Source of the DNA: Deinandra increscens subsp. villosa
Taxonomy: Eukaryota > Streptophyta > Magnoliopsida > Asterales > Asteraceae
Length of the DNA stretch: 64,000 nucleotides
Reading direction: 5' to 3'
Assembly: GCA_039602395.1 (NCBI GenBank)
Contig: JBCNJP010000019.1
Location: 9,192,997-9,256,996, forward strand
The translations under genes were made by a program, and so were the position numbers. Below the pieces are notes generated by a model that made no database searches, was not told the DNA's origin, and saw nothing but the letters and a program-made list of their open reading frames with translations. Positions 54,337 to 64,000 of this stretch are shown piece by piece (within the stretch, counting starts at the first letter, position 1; each line of letters begins with the position of its first letter).

Positions 54337-54344
54337 AATGTGGC

Positions 54345-55510
54345 GGCCAGTCACGTGACAGCGGATGTCGTAGTTCATTTTAAAAACCTAAATAACCTAT
54401 AGTATAGGCAAGTAAGGTATCGTATCCGAAGGAATTCATGGATAATGATAGTTCTAATGGTTGCGTTCACTTGAATTGAAAATGCAGTTAAATTAACGTA
54501 AACTACAATTGCTTTTTGAGTTGTGAATTGAATTACCAAAAACCCAAATTTGTGCAAAGTATAATTAAGCAAAGTAAACTAGAATTGGGTTGTGAAAATC
54601 AGTTATGTAAAGAGGTGATTACTACGGGATACAAGTTAAGTAGTTTATAAGTCAATTCCAATTACCCAAGTCTAAAAATCACATAGACATGATTATGTTT
54701 AAACTATTCAACCTAACCCTTGATACCAGACATCTACATAGTGCCAAATATTTCTAGCGCCAAAAAACGATGACAGGTGTGTATTTGAAAAGCAAACCAA
54801 GTTGTTTAAATTAATCAGCAAACAGTTGAATCCAAAGGACTTAAAGGGTCCACAAAATTCAATCTAGACTAGACTAATTGAAATCAAATTGACAAATACT
54901 AACTGTTCACCCAAAGTAATCACACGAATGGTTTAGCCGGACATGTTCATCATTGCAATACAAGATTCGATTGAAGAAAACATTAAAATCTTTAAAGCCG
55001 AATGATTTGCAAATCATTCCAGAAGAAAACATTAAAATCTTCATCGTCTCTTTCCATAAGTCCAAAATTGTCTCTAAAGCTCTCTAGACGGGTGAGAAGC
55101 TGAGAAGAACCATATTGTGACCTAAACCCTAAACTTATATCAAAGAATTTATTTTTTTTGGGATTTCCAACCCCTCACGTGTCGCAAGGGTCTCTTGTTG
55201 CTGTCTTTGCGTGGGGCGGCAGACAAAATAGTCGGGCCAGTTTCGTCCACACGTGTTGCGAAACCATTTCTTCCTCTCTCACGTGTCGTGAGACCTCCAA
55301 GCTTTGTATTTCCTCATTATTCCTTGTAATTTTATCGTCCCGACACATTCAAACTCCTTTTAATCTTACAAAAACAATACACAAACATGTAATGAGATTC
55401 TATAATGATATTGCAATTAAAAACAAACGATTACACTTGATAAACACTACAATTTCATAATCCCATCAGGCCATCATCATGAATCACGAATGGTCTGAGG
55501 TTTTTGCTTC
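54345..55510. other. Intergenic DNA
   Basis: No gene is recognised. GAAAACATTAAAATCTT is repeated about 50 bp apart (54977 and 55025). The phrase GCAAGTAAGGTATCGTATCC near 54407 resembles internal sequence of some plant retroelements but could not be assigned. Confidence 0.35.
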
Positions 55511-55518
55511 TTTGTAGG

Positions 55519-56463
55519 CAGTGGCGAACCCAGAAATTATATTTATGGGGGTCGGAAAGTTTTGAAAGCCAACTATTTATCGTTAAATATTAACTTTTTT
55601 TAACCCATTCGAGTTGGGTCGGGTCACATAATACATACTTTTATATTGACATATGTATACAATGAGATTATTTAACTACTATTAGCTTAGTTAGTCAAGT
55701 ATTAATCAAATAATTATTATTTTGTTCGTGCAAACAAGATAACCAAAATTTTAAATTTTTATATATTTAACTTCTTTTTCACTTATTTAAGTGTACAAAA
55801 GAACAACAAGAACTTGATGAGTCCGGATTTAATATTTTTTTGCTCTTTTTAAAAGCCAACAAATAATACCCGTAAACGTACTATGATAAAACATGAAAAC
55901 TTTAGAAATCAAACTGACGACCAAACTGACGACCTAAGCCAACAAGCTAACCCTTTCATCACCAATAATTACTTAGACAAACTCTCATAGTCTAATATTT
56001 TTTGTTACAATATATTAAAAGAAAACAAAACAAAATAATGTTCGATGAATTGAAAATTAAAATTCTATAATTTAATAAATAAATTTAATTATTCGAGAAT
56101 TAGACTTCTTTTCCTGACACATTTAAGTTGTATAGTACAAATTTACAAAAGGTAAAGATAACAGATGAGAAAAGACAAATTGTTTTTCTTTTTTCTATTT
56201 TCTTTTTGTTTCTTTTTGTTTCTTTTCTCCTTCTTCTCTATCATCTCTTTCTCCATTAAACCTGCAACTCCAAACACAAAACAGCGAAAAAGTCTAGTAA
56301 TAAAAACATGATTCTTCACATCTAACCATTCAATATCTTTTATGGGGGTCGGTGATAAAATTTCTTGGGGGTCGATCGAAATAAAACCATATATATAACA
56401 ATAAAAAGAGAAAATTCATGGGTGTCGGACGAACCCCATACTCAAGCCCTAGATCCGCCACTG
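55519..56463. mobile_element. hAT-like non-autonomous element (CAGTGGCG family)
   Basis: It begins CAGTGGCGAACCC and ends GATCCGCCACTG with an exact 8-bp duplication TTTGTAGG (55511-55518 and 56464-56471). The 945-bp body has the family phrases ATGGGGGTCGG and GGGTGTCGGACGAACCC seen at 19981-20767. It encodes nothing recognisable. Confidence 0.87.
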
Positions 56464-56984
56464 TTTGTAGGTTCTCCATCTTTAGCTTCCTTTTCATCAT
56501 ACTTTCTTTTGGCTTCCTTTTCTTGGTTACTCGGTTCTCTTATCTTGAACATGCCATCCAAGATCTTGACTTGATTTTCTTTTATCAACTTGTAATGCCA
56601 CTCCAAAAGTTCCAAATACATAGAAATAAACAATTTCAAGACTTCCCGCCAGATTCCGGTTAAAAACCAAGTTATGTGTGATTAACGGCCAAGCTTGTTA
56701 TCTGTTGCTCTGTCACTCAAACCAAACTTTTTTTATAATCATTTCCTAATGTATATAAAGTTGGTGTATCTATAAGTTATTTCTTTTGTGACGAAAAAAA
56801 AACAAAAAAAAAACATATCCAACTTAAATGATAATTGCAGTTATGCACTCAACAATCCAGGTATTACTCTTGTTCTTCGTATCTAAAATAAGGAAAAAAA
56901 ATTGACACATTTTTAAGCATGGATTATATACAATCGTACAATCAGTACAACCTTAAAATTGGCCTTCCAACTTACATATATGTA

Positions 56985-57315
56985 CAGTGGCGGATCCATC
57001 GGAGCCAGTGGGGTCCTAAACACTCACTCAATTTGAAAATTTTAGTGTTAATTTCTTGAACCGAATGACTAAAACACCCAAGGTTTTTTTCGAGGCATCC
57101 AAAGTTATTGAAAATGGTTTTTTTTAATTGTTTTTGGCACCCAAGACACCCAAGATTTATAAAAATAGCTTGTTTTTAGCGGCTTTTGGCATCCAAGACG
57201 CCCAAAGTTATCAAATTCTATAAAATAACTTATTTCAATGTTTTATTTATGTATTTATGTTATCTTTTACTGATTTTTTTTTGCACTCACTAAACAAATT
57301 TTCTGGATCCGGCTG
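56985..57315. mobile_element. Short hAT-like MITE
   Basis: It starts CAGTGGCGGATCC and ends GGATCCGGCTG. The flanks TATATGTA and TATATATA match at 6 of 8 positions. A phrase GGCACCCAAGACACCCAAG is partly repeated inside. It is related by its ends to the CAGTGGCG family. Confidence 0.6.
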
Positions 57316-57454
57316 TATATATATGTAGATTTTTAACATGCATCCACCAAACATGTTACAATATATAAAAAGGATCACACCAATATTTTTTTTAAATGGA
57401 ACCAAAAGCACACCTGAGCGATCAAGTAATTTAGTTAAAACAAAACCCCGCTTA

Positions 57455-57639
57455 GACCATCTCCGATGCAATGATCTAAATGCAATGTCACATATGCAAC
57501 CTCTCTCATACTCTTTCCTCATGTTTATTCTCTTTTGTACTTTTGGAAGGATTTTTCTAGTCTTTCTCCTCTTTCTCTCACTTCCACATCATCATCCATG
57601 TCACAAATACACTCTAAATATGATGCATTGGTGATGGTC
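57455..57639. mobile_element. Tourist-like (PIF/Harbinger) MITE
   Basis: 185 bp between TTA duplications (57452-57454 and 57640-57642). The ends GACCATCTCCGATGCAATGA and (inverted) GACCATCACCAATGCATCAT match at most positions. It probably was moved by a Harbinger transposase of the kind whose relics lie at 2.6, 36.9 and 38.1 kb. Confidence 0.8.
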
Positions 57640-57642
57640 TTA

Positions 57643-58660
57643 CAAATGATTGCTCGTACCATCGTCTTAAACATGTGGTCCAGTCATTACATCCCCAGTC
57701 CAGTGGTTTAATTAGAGTGTGGTCCTAGTGTCCACTTGACCACACACATCACAATATGAAGGACCATAATTCTACATCATAGTAACCATGATGTTTTTAG
57801 ACTTCCTAACATTCATTAACATACCATATGTATTTCCTATCTTTCTTTCAACTGATATGAGACGGCTAACCAATTCTTTTTCAAATTTGTTATTATACTA
57901 CTTTTCTACTTTTACTAACTAACCATTATTGATTATACATTATAAGCTTTTTTCACGATCAAATTATTTTTCTATTTACTTGAAAATGTATTAGCTGTTC
58001 AAAAAGAAATTACTCATTATAAAATTATGTTCGGAAATAACGTAAGTCATAAGATATTGATTATATATGCCACAAGTAACGTAAACTATAACATATCTAC
58101 TATATAATAAATAAAAAATCTCAATGTCACATGTTATCGTCATATTTACGCTCATCAAAATTTCTCTGTCTCTCTCCTATTATATACCAACTATCTCTTC
58201 TATTAAATATTAACGATTTTAAATAATTAAATTATTTAATTAATTAGAAAAAAATATAATTTTTTTTAGTTTAATAATTTTTTAAAACTTAATAAATTTT
58301 TAATTTTTGAACCATGATTTCATAAAGCAAGACTCACCTACCAAAAAACTAGGGGGCATAAACACAAACAACAAAAAGACTTGCATACGGAAATAGCACC
58401 AATCCTCCCATGTGATTGTTGGAATTTTGGGAGAAAAACTAGTGAAAAATGGGTTTTTTTACTAAGTGTGAAAATGAGTTTTTCACCAACTTTGGACTAA
58501 AATAAAATACAGATAACATAGGTTGTTGCCTCTGTATTTTATAGGTTTGTGTAGTACGTTGTGAGGGTTTTCCAACGCATCAAACCACGTTCAAATCCGA
58601 GCTCGTATGAATGAGATATCGAAGCTCAAAGTTGAGGTCTCGCAACTAGTGAAGCTACGA
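57643..58660. other. Intergenic AT-rich DNA
   Basis: Nothing recognisable beyond AT-rich spacer. Confidence 0.4.
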
Positions 58661-58689
58661 AAATTAAAGAGAAAAATGCTAAGTATAGC

Positions 58690-59957
58690 ATGTTAACTCA
58701 TCCCACATTGGTTGGGGATTGAAACCAAAAGTGGTTTATAAGGTGGGAACCTTACCAACAATTGTTTCCTTTAGTAGGACACATCCCTTGGACCCTGAGT
58801 GGTGCGGACCCCTAGCTCGTACTCTCACTAGCACTCACGCGCGCGTGGCGTTGGCGTATGAGGCGCAATGTGGCGCTTTGATGGCGTACTTTGCACTTCG
58901 CATCGCCGAGAGCCGCCTTTATGTTTTTTAAGTTCAACCGGAAGTTGGTCCGGTTGAAGACCAGGCGGATAAGTTCAAGCGGACTGTGAGTTGAACCGGA
59001 AAAAGTCAGGTTCGAGCGGATCCAGTTCAAGCGGACCTGGATGGTCCGGGCGGAACCGAGTTCAACCTGAACAGTAGTTCCGGTTGAAGTTCAAGTGGAA
59101 AAGGAGCTCCGCTTGGAGTTCAATCGGAAGTTGAACCGGAAGATCAGTTCTTCCGGAAAACAGCTGTTACGCGGAGATTCCTCCGGAATGACAGTTGTAA
59201 ACGCGTTTTGAGCTAATTAAGGTAATTCCGTGTTAATTAGAAATCAATTTGCATTAAAGACGTTTAATGCAAAGTTTGACTACGAATTATTTTTGTGTGC
59301 TCAACAAGTCATTCCCATCACTATAAATATAGCATCATTAGTTGAGGCAAAATACACCAGAATTCACAGAATTCTTTCTCTCTGCCTCTCCTCATTCTTT
59401 CTCTCATCTTCTTCATCATTCTTGTTCTTCAAGCTTCAAGGTATTTTCAAGCTTAGAGTTATCCCGGCCGTACAATATGGTCTAGGCAATTGTACCCTGG
59501 GAAACAAAACGGATCTTCGGTCGACCCGGAATTTGTTTTAAGGGACTCGGGTTTTGACCCGAAGCCTTCCCCAAAGATTCCTTGGAATCTTCTTCGTTTT
59601 TCTTGAACTAATATCAAAAGTGTTTTTCTTAAACCTTTTCTTTGTCATTCAAAACATTTTCTATAACTCTCTGTTTTGTTTTTCTTTCACTCAAAACATT
59701 ACTATTTTATTTACAAGCATTTGTTAAACTTTGCATTTCATTTCATTTGTATTGTAATTTCATTTCATTGTAATCCTTATTTATTTCCTTGTATTGTATT
59801 TCATTTCCGTGTAATCTTTGTTATTTTCTTGTAATTGTAGTAGGAGTAGAATTTCTTTTCAAAGTGAATTGTAATAGATTAGTTTTATTTCTTGTGTTGT
59901 AATCGTAATTAAATAAAATATTTATTTTATTTCAAATTTGCGAACGGTTTTCCTACA
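58690..59957 (+). repeat. LTR-like segment (candidate solo LTR)
   Basis: It begins TGTTAACTCATCCCACATTGG, a start common in plant LTRs. It has an internal region of repeated GTTCAAGCGGA/GTTCAACCGGAAG words (58930-59190), a TATA-like CACTATAAATATAG at 59320-59333, a CT-rich leader, then T-rich TTTCATTTCATTGTAAT runs, and possibly ends ...TTCCTACA. No matching duplication, primer-binding site or partner LTR was seen. The call rests on layout only. Confidence 0.35.
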
Positions 59958-62900
59958 GTGATCACCCACGACTTGGCTCTATTAGCCACCCATAAAAAAA
60001 CTAATACATTTTAAATCATTGAACATGCTAGCCACCGAGGGGCGTTTGTTGTTGAAGGCTGCTTCGTTACGTTCTTTTCAAATAATCCAACAAGCAATGA
60101 AGATAATCGCATCTTTTCTTTTCAGGTTCGGTCCCGAAAATTCCACAGCTTTGACGAGATCTTCGACCGAGAAAACAAAAAAGTTAGAAATATTACACCA
60201 TCTTGTCACAAGGTTCCAAAACTGATTAAATCTTCGTTATCTAATATTTATAATTTTAATTTTAAATATTATTATTCTTTATTTCAATTATTTTTATGTT
60301 TAATAAATATAATAAGTGTTATACACGTTTATTTTCACTTATGTCATTTTAAATAAAAACATCTAAAGACATCTATGTAAAAATGATAACAAAAATGATA
60401 ACTATAGTTATATAAAAATGATAATACATGTTCACAGTGGAAGGAAAATTCATTTCTCAACATTTTTTGATATTTTGATATTTTCTACAGTAATGTCATG
60501 AGGAACAAAAACCATCAAAAGATTTCGATGAACTTAGAAGGAATGCAACCCATGTGCAATGGACTGTTGACTATTACTGACAAAGATACTTATGTGAAAA
60601 TCCACTTGATATTTTAGCAACAGATCAATTAAATGAGAACCTTCAATTCCCTAGGAATTTATTTATAAATCGTTTGATAATATTATCTTTTAAGGCTGTC
60701 TATAATATTATGAGTTTTATTTTTATGCGTTTTTTGTCATATGACAACCTAATGAGTAAAGGCTTTATGAGATCACAATTTGTGTAAGGTGACTAGTTCT
60801 TTAGATTACTCACAACTTTTCCCTATTTATTACCTATTACTACATTCATCAAATTGTATACTTATGGAATTATCACTCCACTAAATTATAAATTGTCACA
60901 CTTAGATAATAAAATTATCACTCTACTAAATTCTCAATTTGTCAATTGTGAGTTTACTAAATTACAATATTGTCACACCTAAAATTATGAAATTGGCTCA
61001 TCAAATTGTCTACCTAATTATAAAATTACCACTCTACTAAATTACAAAATTGTCATACCTAATTACAAAATTACCACTCTATATATTGAATTTCAAAACC
61101 GACCAATTAAGACTCATCTAAAATACAAAACTATCCCACCTAAATTACAAAATTGTCACCCTACTAAATTATAATATTGTCCCACCCTTTTTTTTTTTGG
61201 ATAAATCAATTGCATTTTAATATTATAAACATATTAGATCCAGTGTAATTTAGATCCAGTGTAATTGGTTTACAACCCAACATCTCTTATGATAGGCGTG
61301 GTGCGGGTTTGATCCTTGCAAGCCCACATTTTTTCCTTCATTTAATAGGAATTAAGATATAAAATAAATAAAAATAATATATATAAACATCTTTTTGAGT
61401 TAATTCCATTCGTTTTATCAGTTTATTATTTGTTCATATAAAGGCATGAAGTGTAGCGGTGTGAGTCTGTTACGTAGACAGTGACACATCACCAACGACT
61501 AACCCTAGCCATCACACTATACATCAACTAGTGAACTCGGTCCAAAAACACAACAACAAACTATGGGCATTAGACGAGCAATTAACTCTTTCTTGTTACT
61601 AACAACCATATTGGCTATGTAGATGGAACAATACCAGTCCACCACTCCACCGATATGGGCATTTTAAAAGTCCCTTGAACGAGGACATTTTTCAAGCTAA
61701 TGAGTTAAAGAAGGAGCTTATTTTTTATTCGATTGTTCATTTTTTGAATTAATAGGAATAGCAAGGTGAATATAGATCGGCCGGGACACCAGGTCAAGTG
61801 GCTTAAAAAACCTTTCTTTCGTTCAGGCATGTAACTCTTTATATGATATTGATTAGCTTAATTTTTCTAACCTATATTCATTTATATTTATATATACCTT
61901 ACTGTTAAAAAATATGAACCAGTAAACTAGGTGTATAAATCCTACCATTGTCACTGTTATAATTTTTCTAACCTATATTCATTTACAATGACTAGGTCAT
62001 AAAACTATATATAAAATAAAGTGTGAACAAGTAACTAAAACATAAAATGTGAACAAGTAACTAAAACAGCATGTAGATGCAGGGAAGTAGGTATGTGCAT
62101 AGACTATTCAAACTTGGTTTGAACTGTGAAGCTTGCATCCACATGAAATGATTGAGAGATTCACCAACCAACAACAACAAATGCATGATCCAACTTGAAC
62201 CACATGTACCTTAAAATCCAAAAGAAACTTTCAAAACACAATTTAGATATGTTGCACAAATATTGGCAGGTTATAGGTACAAAAGTTGTGCACTTTTCTG
62301 TGGAATTTCTTCTTCTTTATTAAGAAAAGACAATAAGTTCCCTTTATGTGGGTGAAATATTGTTGAGATATTACTAACTTTTTAGTTTTATCCAGATCAT
62401 TCCAAGATGTTGGCCTGAAAGATTCAACCTTTATATGGTTAGATTAAATAATGTTATAAGATTATATTCATGTGTTTTACATGACACGTCAAATAAATAA
62501 AAATATTACATAATTAATTGTTTACACTGAGTCGAGTAAATGGTTAAAACTTTTAAGATAAAAGATTCTTACAAGTTACAAATATATATTTTATTTAAGG
62601 TTTTTTAAAATATGTTAATATTTTATTGACATACCAAAAGGTCTCTGACCTACTAGTATCTTGGTGTTGGATAAAGTTTTTTCTTACTAAATGGTAAGGG
62701 TTCAAACCCTATAGTGGACAAAAAATTTATCGTTTAAAAAAGGATCTATGTAACGTAGTTTACAATGATATAAACATAATTAATTTTTTATAAAAAAGTT
62801 TAATATGTTAAATATTATTTATACTATATTATAATATAATACATTTAGGAATGATGACATTGTTTTTTCACTTTAATCACTTTAAAACATTGACAAGACA

Positions 62901-63480
62901 ATAGCTTGCAACAATTTCTTATATTTATTACCAGAAAAAGTGTTGTGGTATATGATAGAGAAAGCAAAAATATGAGGGATGTTACACACCAATAGCTTAT
63001 ACTTGCCAAACTAAAGTTGCAACCATGCCGTGAATAAGTAGTCCGTCAATTCTGAAACATCCACACAAACCGAACATAAGATTTTAATGGTATATTAATA
63101 ATCTTGTAACGTGAGTACGTATTACCTTTCAATAGTGAGACGTTAAAGAAGATGATCACTATCTTGATTTAATGAGACGTAGAAGATGATCATCACGTAC
63201 TTCCTTTAAAGAGTGAAATGTTTGTAGAAAGTAATCGTTACTTTAAATAAGACGTTTTTACACGTTTACCCAATTTTAACAACTCTTATTTACTACATTT
63301 TGATTGTAATAATTGATTGCTTAACCTGCGTGTTTGTTTACTTGTTTGATTATGTTAATTAGATGCCAATAGACAAAATTTGAATTCACCTACAAATGAA
63401 ATTCGATGTATGTATTTAGTTTCTAACATAATAATTTTTAACAACTAAATCATAACACTTTATTTTAAAGGATTCATCAC
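59958..63480. other. AT-rich intergenic DNA with degenerate tandem repeats
   Basis: About 60850-61190 is a degenerate tandem array of roughly 40-45-bp units built on ACTCTACTAAATTACAAAATT and TGTCACACCT. TTAGATCCAGTGTAATT is doubled at about 61232-61266. A tRNA-like SINE head with GGGTTCAAACCC lies at about 62655-62715. No gene is recognised; the small frame at 60019-60225 has no known relative. Confidence 0.45.
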
Positions 63481-63489
63481 TATACCAAC

Positions 63490-64000
63490 AAAAAATATAT
63501 CATTTAAGACCTGAAGAATAGTATATATTCTGATTATGGAATGTTGTACTAAAAAGTCCCTTTCTCGGGAAATGTACTTGTCTATTTATAGTACAAAGAT
63601 CCTAACAACCCTAACGGCCTAAAAGCCCAGTAGGCTTTTGCTACTTGGGTCCTGGTAATCCATCCACGTGGCGCATATCCGCGTCATCCTGCTGGGGATA
63701 AGTGCGGACATAGGCCACCGCTGGGTTATCATGGGCTCAGGCCCAGGGGCCTGAGCCGAGGCATTGTTTCGAAGCGGGCTTGTTAATATAGAATGGTCCT
63801 TGAGGCCTTGGAGCATATACCACCTCTTCATGTCCCCCTAGTCTACTGCACGCGCCTTTTATGGGAAAGTGGGATGTAGACTAGACATCAGCAATGTCGT
63901 GGCTTAATCGTGGACCGCGTGTTTTCCGGACAAGACGCTTCGGATGACCGATGGTGACGCATGTTGCTGCAGAGCCGTCTTTCTGTCGTTTGGGTTCCCC
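63490..64000 (-). repeat. Probable LTR retrotransposon end cut by the window edge
   Basis: GC-rich compared with its surroundings. On the minus strand a canonical TATA box CTATAAATAGA lies at about 63591-63581. A purine-rich CTAGGGGGACA near 63842-63832, just before TGAAGAGGTGG, could be a polypurine tract next to the LTR start. If so, the LTR is about 63490-63829 and the internal part runs off the window. No second LTR is visible. Confidence 0.35.

Noticed and set aside
58812..59030. Open frames on both strands in the GC-richer part of the LTR-like segment
   Set aside because: They come from GTTCAAGCGG-type internal repeats, with no protein similarity.
62655..62715. Possible tRNA gene (GGGTTCAAACCC)
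   Set aside because: Only box-like words are present; no cloverleaf with paired acceptor stem could be made, so a SINE head is more likely.
1..64000. CRISPR arrays, prophage or bacterial defence systems
   Set aside because: None seen; spliced plant genes and plant transposons throughout. Tandem repeats present lack regular repeat-spacer structure.

Overview
This window is nuclear DNA of a flowering plant: AT-rich, gene-poor and crowded with transposable elements. The genes have plant-type short introns, chloroplast-biology products and PPR sequence. It is a eudicot by gene content. An asterid, possibly Asteraceae, is my guess from the style of the repeats, and nothing in the sequence proves it. 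I found no CRISPR array, rRNA gene, full tRNA gene or bacterial-type system.

Only three intact host genes can be reconstructed. (1) A PEP-carboxylase kinase (PPCK), minus strand, 15170-16140, two exons, 281 aa. (2) A chloroplast CPP1/CDF1-type J-like chaperone of POR, minus strand, 33105-35866, ten exons, 285 aa. (3) An L-threonine aldolase (THA1 type), plus strand, 40039-42085, nine coding exons plus a 5'UTR intron, 359 aa. For all three, the exon phases add up exactly to full-length proteins. They are unrelated metabolic and plastid genes and do not form a cluster. A fourth gene, a P-class PPR gene downstream of THA1 (minus strand, about 42480-44180), is a frameshifted pseudogene cut in two by a retroelement tail. 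A piece of plastid ndhB (intron end plus exon 2 start) sits at about 46405-47025.

The rest is mobile DNA, and much of it has exact boundaries. There is an intact Ty1/copia element with two 176-bp LTRs that look identical and a 5-bp duplication (25766-30513). There is a 731-bp TRIM nested in a hAT-like element. A family of hAT-like elements has CAGTGGCG/CAGGGGCGG ends and 8-bp duplications (19981, 24896, 52513, 55519; weaker at 3788 and 56985). A separate hAT MITE lies at 9478. Two Mutator-like elements have long terminal inverted repeats and GC-rich cores (13354-14427 and the layered 31010-32103), and a small MULE-type MITE lies at 45990. PIF/Harbinger remains comprise three dead transposases, one ORF1 element and one Tourist-like MITE. 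There are several tRNA-headed SINEs, two of them apparently dimeric, and one L1 tail.

The most unusual recurrent item is a family of three 5'-truncated retroelement tails (21522, 38640, 42652). They encode a Cys/His knuckle followed by an RPxDIxV...CVDLT segment that resembles a restriction-like endonuclease.

Layout: 1-15 kb, repeats only; 15-16 kb, PPCK; 16-25 kb, SINEs, hAT-like elements and a retroelement tail; 25.8-30.5 kb, copia; 31-32 kb, layered MULE; 33-36 kb, CPP1; 36-39 kb, Harbinger relics and a tail insertion; 39.7-42.1 kb, THA1; 42.5-44.2 kb, broken PPR gene; 46-47 kb, plastid DNA; 47.6-51.4 kb, large AT-rich inverted repeat with SINEs; 52-57.6 kb, hAT-like, TRIM and MITE elements; 58-64 kb, LTR-like and AT-rich sequence.
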